A DNA stretch of 64,000 nt from Fuscibacter oryzae (GCF_016765795.1 NZ_JAESVP010000004.1:186001-250000); one strand, 5' to 3'; positions 1 to 9,119 are shown, counted from the stretch's first letter. Numbers and translations are program-made. Notes: a model not told the origin generated them from the sequence alone.

Positions 1-778
1 GCGTGATCCGCCGCAGCCTTTTGGGGTGAAACCCTTCGAAATCCTTATCGAACCCTTGGGCAATCGTCAGCAGCTTCAGCCCGCCGACCGATTGCGCCAT
101 GATCCCTTGGGAAACCAAGGGCCAGCGCCGGTCGTCATTCGGCAGGGGTTTCCTGCCCGAATCCTCGGCATCCATCAGATAGACCACCGGCAGGTTGGCC
201 TGCGTGTCATAGACCGCCCAATGGATCAGGAAATGCCGCCGGTCGCCCCGGTCTTCGATAAACTGCGCATCGGGGTCGTTGCGGGTCAGGAACAGCCCGC
301 CCTGCGCCAAGGCCTCATAATAGAGGCGCTGCGACAGCGCGAATTGCAGCGCGGTCGGCACCGTCAGATCGCGCACGATCTGGCGCACCATCCGGTCCTT
401 CAGCTCCGCCTCTGACGCCATCCCCGCCAGATGCTTGCCCGCCTGCGCCGCATCGACCGCCATGGTCATCAGTTCCTGCGCGATGGGAAAGCCCGACTCA
501 TGCCGGTCAAACGTCAGCTTCGGCGCGCCATCGGCCCGCCCCGTCATCAGGTATTTGTAATTCAGCGCCCGAAACGTCGCACTGATCGCCGCAAGATAGC
601 GGTCCAGCACGCGCGTCTCGGTCCGCGTCAACCGCCCCTCCTCCTCGACCTCCGAGGCAACGCGGACAAGATGTTGCGTGATCCGGTCGAACTTGGCGAA
701 ATAGCGCCGCGCGATGACCGGATCATAGAGTTCGGCGTGGTCCGAAGTGAGCTGGTCCTTGATAGAGGGGTCAGGCAT
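1..778 (-). CDS. Unknown protein, partial (C-terminus off the left edge)
   Basis: I do not recognise this protein. At least 259 residues are visible, starting MPDPSIKDQL and still open at base 1. The first 120 residues look helical and charged; a later part with alternating hydrophobic residues (near HFLIHWAVYD and LPVVYLMDAE) suggests a mixed alpha/beta domain. There is no signal peptide or membrane segment in the visible part. Its ATG overlaps the end of the two-helix membrane protein gene by 8 bases, so it is the third gene of a translationally coupled minus-strand operon. The opposite-strand open frames over this stretch are shadows. No function can be assigned; an envelope or stress role is only a guess from its partners. 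Confidence 0.75.
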   Translation of the reverse strand, partial: MPDPSIKDQLTSDHAELYDPVIARRYFAKFDRITQHLVRVASEVEEEGRLTRTETRVLDRYLAAISATFRALNYKYLMTGRADGAPKLTFDRHESGFPIAQELMTMAVDAAQAGKHLAGMASEAELKDRMVRQIVRDLTVPTALQFALSQRLYYEALAQGGLFLTRNDPDAQFIEDRGDRRHFLIHWAVYDTQANLPVVYLMDAEDSGRKPLPNDDRRWPLVSQGIMAQSVGGLKLLTIAQGFDKDFEGFHPKRLRRIT

Positions 779-1091
779 CACGGTCTCTGCCTCTTGAGTC
801 ACAGTGCAGCACCCACTGCCAAAAAGGGATCTCGCACAGGAAGTCACCAATATAAGTGTGCTCTATCGCTCCTGTTTTAAGCAGCAGAAGACGGGCTACC
901 ACACGCCAGATTGAAACTATCAGCGCAAATATCCCCGCAACAGAGATCGCCGTGGCCGGCCAGGCCAATGCCCCGATGTCAGCCGGTGCGTTTTCCAGCA
1001 CAACCTCATTCACGAACAACACAGCATAGGCCGCAACAAGGCACAAAGCACCTCCGCACAAACCGATAAGAGTCTGCTTTCTAAAGGTCAT
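771..1091 (-). CDS. Small two-helix inner-membrane protein of unknown function
   Basis: This 106-residue protein has two hydrophobic segments, about residues 7-28 and 43-66, separated by a short loop with acidic residues, followed by a 40-residue C-terminal tail rich in Arg and Asp (SRGRDRDA at the end). It is probably an integral inner-membrane protein. Its ATG overlaps the stop of the upstream coiled-coil gene in an ATGA quartet, and its 3' end overlaps the next gene by 8 bases, so the three are made together. I do not recognise the family. It could anchor the coiled-coil protein at the membrane, but that is inference from the operon only. Confidence 0.8.
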   Translation of the reverse strand: MTFRKQTLIGLCGGALCLVAAYAVLFVNEVVLENAPADIGALAWPATAISVAGIFALIVSIWRVVARLLLLKTGAIEHTYIGDFLCEIPFWQWVLHCDSRGRDRDA

Positions 1092-2161
1092 CCCCCATAC
1101 GTATTCTTGTCGTGCTTCTCGACAATCGCCTGGAACCGGCGCGCGAACCGCTCATCCGCCTTGGCCTTCTGCTCCAGAATCTGGCGGGCAAAGACCATGT
1201 GGCCCTCATGCGCCTCCAGCATGTCGGCCATCTTGTCGTTGGTGGCGGCGCCAATCGCGGCCATGGCGGCCTGCGCCTCTTGGTCCGTCTTCACGCCGAT
1301 CTCGTTGATGCGGTGGGCCACATCCTGCTGCTGCGCGGTTTTCAAGCTGCTGGTCAGCGCATCATACAGCACAACCCGCTGCTTGGTGTCGGTTTGCAAT
1401 TTGTTGATCAGCACCAGTTGCGTTGCCGCCTGATTGGTGAGTGAATCGACCCAGGTCTTGCCCTTCTCGATATACCGCTCCAGCGTCTGTGACTTCGCAA
1501 GCTGCACCTGCTCATCCTGCACCAGAGCATTATAGCGCCCGTTCAGCGCCGCCAGATCGGTTTCCAGCTTGGTGCGCGCGGCGGCGTCCTGTTCCACGCT
1601 GATCTTGTTTTCCAACTCGATGATCTTGGGGTCCATGCCCGCAATCTCGGCCCGCACGGCTTCCAGTGCCGAAACCGTGCCCTCGCGCTCGGTCAGGGTC
1701 TGGCCAAGGTTGGTTTCAACGCGGGTCTTCTGGGTGTTCAACAGATCCAGCTGGCCCTGCAACAGTTTGACGATCACATCCGACTTGCCGATCAGATCCT
1801 GCAACTTGTCGTCAATGCTGGCTGTGCGCAGCCGCTCTTGCCGCAGCGATTCCGATTTGGTGTCAGAAAAGATGCCGACAAAGCTCTCCCAGCCGGTCTT
1901 GGTCCGCATCTCGGAAAAGTCTTTCGAGAAGCCCGCCGTCACATCATCCAGCCCCATGATCAGCTCGGCGATATTGGCGTTCATCACCTCGGCGTGCTTT
2001 TGCACATCGGCCAAAGTGGCGTTTTCCACGTCAATCGACGCCTCGCCCGCGTCCAGTTTGGCGCGCCCCGCCTCAATCTGCGCCGTCACCGCCGAAATCT
2101 TGGCCTGCGCGGCGGCAACCTGCTTTTGGCTTTCCTCAATCTGGCTGTCGAAATCGGCCAT
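1088..2161 (-). CDS. Long coiled-coil protein of unknown function
   Basis: The 357-residue product is almost wholly alpha-helical with heptad-like spacing of Leu, Ile and Ala and many Gln, Glu and Lys residues. Coiled coil is evident at about 1-70, 115-225 and 250-340, with a short break around the aromatic stretch GWESFVGIF near residue 95. There is no signal peptide or membrane helix, so it is probably cytoplasmic or bound to a membrane partner. A strong AGGAGG ribosome site precedes the ATG. The composition recalls TelA (toxic anion resistance) or PspA-like scaffolds, but I see no diagnostic motif and do not assign it. It is the first gene of the operon and lies just after a palindromic site. 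Confidence 0.8.
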   Translation of the reverse strand: MADFDSQIEESQKQVAAAQAKISAVTAQIEAGRAKLDAGEASIDVENATLADVQKHAEVMNANIAELIMGLDDVTAGFSKDFSEMRTKTGWESFVGIFSDTKSESLRQERLRTASIDDKLQDLIGKSDVIVKLLQGQLDLLNTQKTRVETNLGQTLTEREGTVSALEAVRAEIAGMDPKIIELENKISVEQDAAARTKLETDLAALNGRYNALVQDEQVQLAKSQTLERYIEKGKTWVDSLTNQAATQLVLINKLQTDTKQRVVLYDALTSSLKTAQQQDVAHRINEIGVKTDQEAQAAMAAIGAATNDKMADMLEAHEGHMVFARQILEQKAKADERFARRFQAIVEKHDKNTYGG

Positions 2162-2199
2162 CTGGCCCTCCTTGGGAAACTGACGCTGACCATATAGGA

Positions 2200-2218
2200 A
2201 TGTAACAATACTTTACAT
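2200..2218. promoter_or_regulatory. Candidate operator ATGTAA-N7-TTACAT
   Basis: A perfect inverted repeat with 6-base arms and a 7-base spacer (ATGTAA, CAATACT, TTACAT) lies in the 114-base gap between the divergent coiled-coil operon and the M20 hydrolase gene, about 40 bases from the former's start. The gap is far more AT-rich here than its flanks. It fits a dimeric repressor or activator site. The regulator is unknown, and it could act on either gene. Confidence 0.45.
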
Positions 2219-2275
2219 CCCCTGTCTCATGAAAATCGGATTGCCCAGGGTGCCCCACCAAGGCAGTCTGACCGC

Positions 2276-3547
2276 ATGAGCGATAGCGCCATCCTTGCCC
2301 AAGTCACCGCGCGCCGCCAAGAGCTTATTGGTCTCGCGCAAGACTTGATCCGCATTCCCACCCTGAACCCGCCGGGGCGGGAGTATCGGCGCATCTGCGA
2401 CTATCTGGCCGAACGGATGCTGGCGCAGGGCTGGCAGGTCGAGCTTTTGCGCGCCACAGGTTCACCCGGCGACAGCGACGCTTATCCGCGCTGGAACATG
2501 GTCGCCCGCCTGTCGCGCGGCCCCGGCCCTTGCGTGCATTTCAACGGCCATCATGATGTGGTCGAGGTTGGCCATGGCTGGACCCGAGACCCCTTTGGCG
2601 CAGAGTTGGACGGCGACCGCATCTATGGCCGCGGCGCCTGCGACATGAAGGGTGGCATCGCCGCCAGCATCATCGCCGCTGAAGCCTTCGCCGCCGCTCG
2701 CCCCGACTTTCGCGGCACCATCGAAATTTCCGCCACGGCGGATGAGGAAACCGGCGGCTATGGCGGTGTCGCCTGGCTGGCCGAGCGCGGCTATTTCAGC
2801 CCCGAAAAGGTGCAGCACGTCATCATCCCCGAACCCCTGCACAAGGACCGCATCTGCCTTGGCCATCGCGGTGTCTGGTGGGCCGAGGTCGAAACCCATG
2901 GCCGCATCGCCCATGGCTCGATGCCCTTTCTGGGCGACAGCGCCATCCGCCACATGGGCGCCGTTCTGGAAGAGATCGAGGCACGGCTTTACCCCCTTCT
3001 TGCCACCAAGCGCACCGAAATGCCGGTGGTGCCCGAAGGTGCGCGGCAATCCACCCTCAACATCAACTCGATCCATGGCGGAGAGGCAGAGCCCGAACTC
3101 GGATCGACTGCGTTGCCCGCACCTTGTGTGGCCGACCGCTGCCGCATCGTGCTGGACCGACGCTTTCTGATCGAGGAGCAGCTGGATCAGGTGAAAGCCG
3201 AGGTCGCAGAGGTGCTAGAGCGTGTCCGCGCCCGCCGCTCCGGCTTTACCTATGACATCCGCACCCTGTTCGAGGTGCAGCCCACCATGGCTGACCGCGA
3301 CGCACCTGTGGTGAAATCAACTGCCGCCGCGATTGAGGCGGTGCTGCACCGCCTGCCAGATTATGTCGTCTCGCCCGGCACCTATGACCAGAAGCATATC
3401 GACCGGATTGGGCGGCTGAAGAACTGCATCGCCTATGGTCCGGGCCTGCTGCATCTGGCGCATCAGCCCGATGAATGGGTGGGTGTGCAAGATATGGAGG
3501 ACAGCGCGAAAGTCATGGCGCTGGTGCTGGCCGATCTGTTGGATTAG
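2276..3547 (+). CDS. M20 family metallohydrolase (ArgE/DapE-like)
   Basis: This 423-residue enzyme belongs to the M20 family of di-zinc amidohydrolases that includes acetylornithine deacetylase and succinyl-diaminopimelate desuccinylase. Visible metal-site motifs are GHHDVV (His92 and Asp94), GRGACDMKGG (bridging Asp123) and ADEETGG (Glu157 as base, Glu158 as ligand). A dimerisation-domain histidine sits in GRIAHGSMPF near residue 220, and a late His in the C-terminal LLHLAHQPDEW stretch completes the site. It is probably cytoplasmic. The substrate cannot be told from sequence: neither arginine nor lysine biosynthesis genes adjoin it. The ATG has only a distant AAGG ribosome site, so the start is less certain than the family. 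Confidence 0.88.
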   Translation: MSDSAILAQVTARRQELIGLAQDLIRIPTLNPPGREYRRICDYLAERMLAQGWQVELLRATGSPGDSDAYPRWNMVARLSRGPGPCVHFNGHHDVVEVGHGWTRDPFGAELDGDRIYGRGACDMKGGIAASIIAAEAFAAARPDFRGTIEISATADEETGGYGGVAWLAERGYFSPEKVQHVIIPEPLHKDRICLGHRGVWWAEVETHGRIAHGSMPFLGDSAIRHMGAVLEEIEARLYPLLATKRTEMPVVPEGARQSTLNINSIHGGEAEPELGSTALPAPCVADRCRIVLDRRFLIEEQLDQVKAEVAEVLERVRARRSGFTYDIRTLFEVQPTMADRDAPVVKSTAAAIEAVLHRLPDYVVSPGTYDQKHIDRIGRLKNCIAYGPGLLHLAHQPDEWVGVQDMEDSAKVMALVLADLLD

Positions 3548-3571
3548 GCGCTGGTCCCCCGCTGCGACGGG

Positions 3572-4411
3572 TCAGACCGGGATGTTGTCGATCAGGCGTA
3601 CGCCGTCAAGCCAGGCGGCGGCCAGCATCCGGCGGGCGCGGCGCGGGTCATCCGAGGGCATCAGCGTTCCGGCGTCGCGCAGCTCGATATATTCCACGCG
3701 TTCAAACCCCGCCGCGCGGACCTTTTCAGCGGCCTCGCGGATGGCCATGCGGTCCGACTGCCCGGCTCGGATATCGGTGGCGGCGGCGGTGATCGCGGAA
3801 TAGAGCACCCCGGCAATCGCCCGCCCCTCGGGCGTCAGGCGAACATTGCGGGAGGACATGGCAAGGCCATCGGCCTCGCGGATCGTCTCGCAGCCCACCA
3901 CCTCGACCGGCAGGTTCAGATCACGCACCAACCGCAGCACGACCTGCAGCTGCTGCCAGTCCTTCTGGCCGAAATAGCCGCGATGCGCCTCGGTCATGCC
4001 GAAGAGCTTGGTCACCACCGTGGCTACCCCGTCGAAATGGCCGGGGCGCATGCGGCCTTCCAGCGGTTCCGACACGCCGGCCACCGAAACCGTGCTGGCA
4101 AAGCCCTCGGGGTAAACCTCGTCCACGCTGGGGGCGAAGACGATATCGACCGGCACGCTGGACAGCAGGGAGGCGTCCGCCTTGAGCGTGCGGGGGTATT
4201 TCTTCAGGTCGTCGGGGTTGTTGAACTGCTTGGGGTTCACGAAGATCGTGGTGATCACCCGCCCGCATTCGGCCCGCGCGCGACGGGCCAGCGACAGGTG
4301 GCCTTCGTGCAGCGCGCCCATTGTGGGCACCACGCCCACACTCTCACCCGCAGCGCGCCATGCCCGGACCCTTTGGCGCAATTCGGCGACGGTATGGACG
4401 ATTTCGGTCAT
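3572..4411 (-). CDS. panC: Pantothenate synthetase
   Basis: PanC joins pantoate and beta-alanine with ATP to form pantothenate, the coenzyme A precursor. The 279-residue length is typical. The N-terminal nucleotide-binding segment [14 protein letters not shown] (about residues 24-37) carries the HxGH signature, and the family segment [12 protein letters not shown] sits near residue 145. It follows panB on the minus strand with a 4-base ATGA overlap, so the last two steps of pantothenate synthesis are translationally coupled. It is convergent with the M20 gene, with 24 bases between them. Confidence 0.97.
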   Translation of the reverse strand: MTEIVHTVAELRQRVRAWRAAGESVGVVPTMGALHEGHLSLARRARAECGRVITTIFVNPKQFNNPDDLKKYPRTLKADASLLSSVPVDIVFAPSVDEVYPEGFASTVSVAGVSEPLEGRMRPGHFDGVATVVTKLFGMTEAHRGYFGQKDWQQLQVVLRLVRDLNLPVEVVGCETIREADGLAMSSRNVRLTPEGRAIAGVLYSAITAAATDIRAGQSDRMAIREAAEKVRAAGFERVEYIELRDAGTLMPSDDPRRARRMLAAAWLDGVRLIDNIPV

Positions 4412-5262
4412 TTCGGCTCTTTCGCAGTCGAAGATTTGGGCGCGGCCAGGGTGTCTGGGAAGGAATGTTCCTCGGTCGGGAAGGCTCCGCTGCGCACTTC
4501 GGCGGCATAAGCGGCAATCGCCTCATCCGCCTCTTGGCCAAGGGCGGCAAAGCGCTTGACGAATTTCGGGCGAAAATCGGTGAACATGCCAAGCATGTCA
4601 TCAACCACCAGAACCTGCCCGTCGCAGTGTACGCCCGCGCCGATGCCGATGGTGGGGATCGTCAGGCTTTGGGTGATCCGCGCTGCCAGCCCCATCGGCA
4701 CCTTTTCCAGAACCACCGCAAACGCCCCAGCCGCCTCGACCGTGCGGGCATCTTCCATCACCGCTTCGGCCTCTCCCTCGCGGCCCACCACCTTGTAACC
4801 GCCCAAGGTATTCACCGATTGCGGCGTCAGCCCGATATGGGCCATCACCGGCACACCGCGTTTGGTCAGGAAGGCAATCGTTTCCGCCATATGCGCCCCG
4901 CCTTCCAGCTTGACTGCGGGCGCGCCGGTTTCGGCCATCAGACGGGCGGCGTTGCGATAGGCCTGCTGCGGGCTTTCCTCGTAACTGCCAAAGGGCATGT
5001 CGATCACGACCATCGCCCTCTGGCAGCCCTTCACGACCGACCGGCCATGCAGCACCATCATCTCCATCGTCACGCCCAGTGTGCTGGCCATCCCGTGCAA
5101 GACCATGCCAACCGAATCCCCTACCAGCGCAATATCGCAATGGGCATCAACCAGCCGCGCCATCGGCGTGGTATAGGCGGTCAGCACCACCATTGGGGCC
5201 TGACGCTTGCGGGCGCGGATATCGGGCGGCAGAACCGGGCGGGCGGTGGACGTTGCGCTCAT
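4408..5262 (-). CDS. panB: 3-methyl-2-oxobutanoate hydroxymethyltransferase
   Basis: PanB transfers a hydroxymethyl group from methylene-tetrahydrofolate to ketoisovalerate to make ketopantoate, the first committed step of pantothenate synthesis. Family motifs are clear: [13 protein letters not shown], the metal-binding [21 protein letters not shown] and [16 protein letters not shown] chose the ATG at 5262 (MSATSTARP), giving 284 residues. A longer GTG frame from 5307 exists, but its first codons coincide with a TTATAT element that looks like the -10 box of the operon promoter, so it is unlikely to be translated. It is first in a panB-panC operon. Confidence 0.96.
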   Translation of the reverse strand: MSATSTARPVLPPDIRARKRQAPMVVLTAYTTPMARLVDAHCDIALVGDSVGMVLHGMASTLGVTMEMMVLHGRSVVKGCQRAMVVIDMPFGSYEESPQQAYRNAARLMAETGAPAVKLEGGAHMAETIAFLTKRGVPVMAHIGLTPQSVNTLGGYKVVGREGEAEAVMEDARTVEAAGAFAVVLEKVPMGLAARITQSLTIPTIGIGAGVHCDGQVLVVDDMLGMFTDFRPKFVKRFAALGQEADEAIAAYAAEVRSGAFPTEEHSFPDTLAAPKSSTAKEPK

Positions 5263-5415
5263 GGCTCGGGCGGCTCCGCAGTTGTCATCTGCCCGATATA
5301 AGGGCACAGCCGCGACGCCTGTGCAAGATTATTGCGCTGCATCGCGGCGAAGGTCGCAGGCTTGACCGCAGCGTCATGTCCATGCCCAATCCGCCCGCAT
5401 CAACAGGAGCAAGCC

Positions 5416-5751
5416 ATGTCCCTTCTCGCACGCCTCTCGCGCGAGGGTATCACCCCCGAGATCGCCCGCCCCAAGACCGTTCTGGCGGGCGACCCCGTTC
5501 ACACCACCTGGAACCAGGAAGCGCGGGGCAACCTGTTTGCCGGCATCTGGCAGTCGACCCCCGGCAAATGGGCCGTCAGCTATTCGGAATGGGAATATGT
5601 TTTCATCCATCAGGGGCATTCCATCCTGACGGACCAGAACGGGGTCGAGACCCATCTGAGGGCGGGCGACAGCTGGCTGATCCGCCCCGGCTATGAAGGA
5701 ACGTGGGAGGTTCTGGAGACCACCCTGAAGGATTACGTCATCCTGGCCTAG
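5416..5751 (+). CDS. Small cupin protein (DUF861/cupin_3 type)
   Basis: The 111-residue product from the ATG at 5416 (ribosome site CAGGAG 6 bases upstream) is a single cupin barrel. The two conserved half-motifs are in EWEYVFIHQGHSIL and HLRAGDSWLIRPG, the pattern seen in the DUF861/EutQ-like cupin_3 group. The usual cupin metal histidines are largely absent, so metal binding and catalysis are uncertain. It stands alone, divergent from panB. The substrate is unknown. A longer upstream reading frame exists but has no ribosome site. Confidence 0.85.
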   Translation: MSLLARLSREGITPEIARPKTVLAGDPVHTTWNQEARGNLFAGIWQSTPGKWAVSYSEWEYVFIHQGHSILTDQNGVETHLRAGDSWLIRPGYEGTWEVLETTLKDYVILA

Positions 5752-5776
5752 GCCGGGCGGGCGGCACCGGGGGCGC

Positions 5777-5812
5777 AAAAGAAAACGCCCCCGGCCGGGT
5801 GGCGGGGGGCGT
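5777..5812 (-). terminator. Intrinsic terminator of the L,D-transpeptidase gene
   Basis: Read on the minus strand, ACGCCCCC pairs with GGGGGCGT (8 bp) and is followed directly by TTTTCTTTT. It lies 20 bases after the stop of the L,D-transpeptidase gene. An overlapping hairpin on the plus strand (CCGGGGGCG with CGCCCCCGG) could also slow transcription from the cupin gene. Confidence 0.75.
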
Positions 5813-5831
5813 CTGGTCCGGTGGGCCGGTG

Positions 5832-6791
5832 TCAGCCGGCCGAGGCGGTTGCGGCGTCTGCCGTCGCTTCGGGCAGTGGCGGGCAATCTTCGGGCGAGAT
5901 GCCCTTACGCTTGCAGGCGCTCAGGCGCTTTTTGTCAGCCTTGGCGGCCTCTTTCGCCGCTTTGGCCGCAGCGATCCGCTCATTCTCGGCCTTTTGCGCG
6001 GCCTGTTCGGCCATCAGCTTTTCATCATCGATCTTTTTCGCGGCATTCTCTGGCGTGTCCGGCACGGCGCGGCCATAGGCGTCGTCGGTATAGGGGCCTT
6101 CGATCGCGATGCTTTCCTCAAGGCTGCGCACCTTCACATGCGTCCCGCTGGGGATCTTGTTGTAAAGGTCGATGGCATCCTGGTTGAACAGGCGGATGCA
6201 GCCCGCGCTGGTGGCGTGGCCGATCGATTCATTCTGCACGGTGCCGTGGATGCGGAACATCGTGTCGCGGCCGCCGCGGTACAGATACATCGCCCGTGCG
6301 CCCAGCGGGTTGTCGATGCCGCCCGCCATGCCACCGGCATATTCGGCGTAAAGGTCGGGGCGGCTGCGCACCATGTTGGCGGTGGGCTGCCACGACGGCC
6401 ATTCCGCCTTGCGCCCGATATAGCCCGACCCACGGAACGACAGACCTTCGCGGCCCACGGCGATGGCATAGCGCGTCGCCTGGCCACCCTCGCCCACCAG
6501 ATAGAGTTTGCGCGCGAAGGTATCGACGACGATCGTGCCCGGCGCATCGGGGCCGTTATAGGCAACTTCGGTCTTGGCGCGATCTTCCTCAAGCAGGCGC
6601 GGATCGACCGGCGGAATGAAATAGGCGCCGTCCTGCACCCCTTCATAGCCGGGCACCGAGGCCAGGCTTGCCGGGTTTTCGACCTTGGCTTTCGGCGCAC
6701 AGGCCGCAAGAGCCGACAGGGAAACAAGCGCCAGAAGGCGGAGGGAGAATCTGTTCAAGGTGTTGATCCGTTTGGCAGCGGTTTTGGGCAC
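5832..6791 (-). CDS. L,D-transpeptidase (YkuD) lipoprotein
   Basis: This exported enzyme should form 3-3 peptidoglycan cross-links or attach proteins to peptidoglycan. The YkuD active site is visible as RIHGTV (His near residue 182) and TSAGCIRLFN (nucleophile Cys near 198). The N-terminus has a hydrophobic stretch ending LSALAAC, a lipobox, so the mature form is probably an outer- or inner-membrane lipoprotein. The last 80 residues are a Lys/Ala/Glu-rich helical tail, unusual for the family. The start is uncertain: GTG at 6791 lies behind AGAGGG; TTG codons at 6794 and 6758 are alternatives, the last giving a more typical lipoprotein signal. Confidence 0.93.
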   Translation of the reverse strand: MPKTAAKRINTLNRFSLRLLALVSLSALAACAPKAKVENPASLASVPGYEGVQDGAYFIPPVDPRLLEEDRAKTEVAYNGPDAPGTIVVDTFARKLYLVGEGGQATRYAIAVGREGLSFRGSGYIGRKAEWPSWQPTANMVRSRPDLYAEYAGGMAGGIDNPLGARAMYLYRGGRDTMFRIHGTVQNESIGHATSAGCIRLFNQDAIDLYNKIPSGTHVKVRSLEESIAIEGPYTDDAYGRAVPDTPENAAKKIDDEKLMAEQAAQKAENERIAAAKAAKEAAKADKKRLSACKRKGISPEDCPPLPEATADAATASAG

Positions 6792-6837
6792 CAAATCCCT
6801 CTGCGGTGCCCAGCGTCAACCCCCGCTGGCCAATGTT

Positions 6838-6872
6838 GGAAAAAGAAAATCCCCCGGCAGGGCCGCCGGGGG
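6838..6872 (-). terminator. Intrinsic terminator of the phytase-like esterase gene
   Basis: CCCCCGGC and GCCGGGGG form an 8-bp stem with a 6-base loop. On the minus strand it is followed by ATTTTCTTTTTCC, a good U-tract. It lies 21 bases beyond the stop codon of the esterase gene. Confidence 0.85.
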
Positions 6873-6893
6873 AAAGATTCGGTAGAAATCCGC

Positions 6894-9065
6894 TTATTTC
6901 ACGTCGCCGATGGTCCAGAACAGCGTTTCGCCCGAGTTGTCGCTGACCCCGTCATTGTCGGTCACGACCCAGCCCTTGCCAGCGGCATCGATGGTAAACC
7001 CTTCCACCTTTTCCGGGGTTACGCCCTTCAGCACGGCCAGATCGGGCAGCAGGTCGCGGAACAGTTCCTTTTGCACCACCGGCAGGGTGCCACCCAGCTC
7101 GGCAGGTTTCAGGTCGGCCAGTTTGACGCGGTAGATCTTTTTGATCGTGGCGGCAGGCCCGATCTGGTTGTCACGCTCGATCACATAGGCATGGTCGCCG
7201 TGAACGGTCAGTTCCGACAGGCCGACCCAGGCATCCTTGGCGTCGGTGGTGTCCAGCGGGTAATGCACCGCGCCCCAGACCTTTTCTTCCGGGTCATAGG
7301 ACAGCAGTTTCACCATGCCCTTCGGGTCATCCTGCCATTCGCGCTGCACGGCCAGCCACAGCTTGCCATCGACCAGCGCCACGCCTTCAAAGCCATAGCG
7401 GATTTCATTGTCCAACAGGGCTTCGGGCAGGGCGACCTCTTCCTTGATCTCGCCTTCGTCGTTCACATGCAGCAGGGCATGGGGCACGCCCTTGTCGCTG
7501 CGCCCTTCGGAGGCCAGCCAGAACCCGCCCTCACCATCGGCCACGATCCCTTCCAGATCCAGCTTTTGCGCCGCATCGCCGCCACGGGTCACCACCATGG
7601 CTTTGGTGATCTTGGCCGGGGTCTGCGTGGTGTCGATGGTGTAGATCGTCGGTTGCGCAGCATAGGCAGAGTCGGAAATCGCATAGATCGTTCCGGCATT
7701 GGCCGGATCGGCTGCCAGACCCGACAGGGCACCCCAGCCGATCAGTTCCTCACTGCCAGCCGAGGTGATCATCGGATAGGCTGCCGTACCTTCGGCAAGC
7801 TCATAAATCATCACCTGCGCCCGCGCGCCGCCGTCTTCCACCAGATCAACCTCGTTCGCGGTCGCGAACAGGTTGCGCTCGGGGATAGAAACCATGCCTT
7901 CGGGGCTGATGCCCGACGGCAAGATTTGTTTCAGCACCGGCTTTGCCACATCGGTCAGGTCATAAACCCCGATGACTGAGGCGCGTTCCGAGGCGACAAA
8001 GGCATAGCGGGTGTCGCCAAAGGTGGCCACATCGACCGATTCCAGCTCGACGCCCTTCGACTTCGACCGCCCTTCGGGATAATGGCCCATCGCCACAATC
8101 GCATGTTCCAGGCTGGGGCCGCTTTCATAAACGACGGTGCCGTCCTTCTTGAACACCGTCCACGACCGGCTGCCACCTTTGTAGTCGCCCTCGTTGGCAA
8201 CCGCGAAATGGTCCTCATCAATCCATTTCAGGCCATCGGGTTCACGCAGCACGCCTTCCTTCTTCTTGGTGAAGGTCAGCTTGCCATCGGTCTTGGTGTC
8301 GATGCCGTCCAGATCAATCGCGCCCGCGCTGAAATGGCTGATGCTGCCATCGGCGGCGACCACCACGATTTCGTTGTTTTCCTGCATGGTCAGGGCGATG
8401 TCGCCCTTGGCGTTGATGTCCACGAACTCCGGCTCGGGGTCTTCGCCCGCCACGGCGGCCAGCCCGGTCACGTCGATCTTTTGCAAGCTGGCGCAATCGG
8501 CAGCCCCGTCCTTGACCGGCAGCTTGGCCAGCCAGCCCGCAGGCATCTGCGGCATCTCGCCGTCGTTCACATCCTCGTCGCGCTCATTTTCAATGGCGAT
8601 GGCCAGAAAGCTGCCATCCTTGGCCGCAGCCACCGAATCCGGCTGCCCGCCCAGATCGCATTCGGTCACGATCTTCTTGGTCGCCACGTCAATCGTCACC
8701 AGCTTGCCCGAAGGATTGGCCTTCGATTCCGAGGTGTTGACGGCCGCGTAAATCTTGCCCGCCACTTCCTTGGCAGTGGTCGGCTCTCCGCCCACGTCAA
8801 TATTGCCAAGGGCTTTCGGTGCCTTTGGGTCGGTGATGTCGATCAGCCCGATCACACCCAGCGGGCTGTCGGTATAGATCAGCGTCATGCCATCTTCGGT
8901 CGCCGTAATGATCTCGGCCGAGGTCGGGCGCGCTTTGTCCTCGCCGTCCGCCATGTTGTCGGGCGTGGCAAAGGTTGCAATGCGGTTGAAGGTCGGCTCG
9001 GCCAAAGCAGGCAGCGCAGTAACCATGGCAAGAAGCGAGCACATGCTCGTCAGGCGGATTTGCAT
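6894..9065 (-). CDS. Secreted esterase-like phytase-domain protein
   Basis: This 723-residue protein has a classical signal peptide (about 1-22, cleavage after ALA) and no membrane anchor, so it is probably periplasmic or secreted. The first 400 residues carry repeated beta-propeller-like blades (for example LVTIDVATKK and YAFVASERASVIGVYDL), resembling choice-of-anchor-I or alkaline-phosphatase-like propellers. The last 300 residues match the esterase-like activity of phytase family by motifs such as KLDLEGIVADGEGGFWLASEG, YGFEGVALVDGKLWLAVQRE and KVEGFTIDA. The substrate, probably a phosphate ester, is not proven. A GGAGA ribosome site precedes the ATG. Possible PhoB heptamers lie upstream. 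Confidence 0.85.
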   Translation of the reverse strand: MQIRLTSMCSLLAMVTALPALAEPTFNRIATFATPDNMADGEDKARPTSAEIITATEDGMTLIYTDSPLGVIGLIDITDPKAPKALGNIDVGGEPTTAKEVAGKIYAAVNTSESKANPSGKLVTIDVATKKIVTECDLGGQPDSVAAAKDGSFLAIAIENERDEDVNDGEMPQMPAGWLAKLPVKDGAADCASLQKIDVTGLAAVAGEDPEPEFVDINAKGDIALTMQENNEIVVVAADGSISHFSAGAIDLDGIDTKTDGKLTFTKKKEGVLREPDGLKWIDEDHFAVANEGDYKGGSRSWTVFKKDGTVVYESGPSLEHAIVAMGHYPEGRSKSKGVELESVDVATFGDTRYAFVASERASVIGVYDLTDVAKPVLKQILPSGISPEGMVSIPERNLFATANEVDLVEDGGARAQVMIYELAEGTAAYPMITSAGSEELIGWGALSGLAADPANAGTIYAISDSAYAAQPTIYTIDTTQTPAKITKAMVVTRGGDAAQKLDLEGIVADGEGGFWLASEGRSDKGVPHALLHVNDEGEIKEEVALPEALLDNEIRYGFEGVALVDGKLWLAVQREWQDDPKGMVKLLSYDPEEKVWGAVHYPLDTTDAKDAWVGLSELTVHGDHAYVIERDNQIGPAATIKKIYRVKLADLKPAELGGTLPVVQKELFRDLLPDLAVLKGVTPEKVEGFTIDAAGKGWVVTDNDGVSDNSGETLFWTIGDVK

Positions 9066-9119
9066 CGTAATTTCTCCGTCAGGGACGGGCGACAGATGGG
9101 CAGGGTTGCCAAAACCGCG

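Noticed and set aside
1088-2161. Calling the coiled-coil protein TelA or PspA
   Set aside because: Resemblance is only in coiled-coil composition; no diagnostic residues were seen.
4321-5301. Long plus-strand open frame of 326 codons
   Set aside because: It is a high-GC shadow lying antisense to panC and panB, both clear family members.
5703-7979. 758-codon plus-strand frame over the L,D-transpeptidase and esterase genes
   Set aside because: Composition is His/Gly/Gln/Arg-rich as in antisense shadows, and it covers two confident genes and their terminators.
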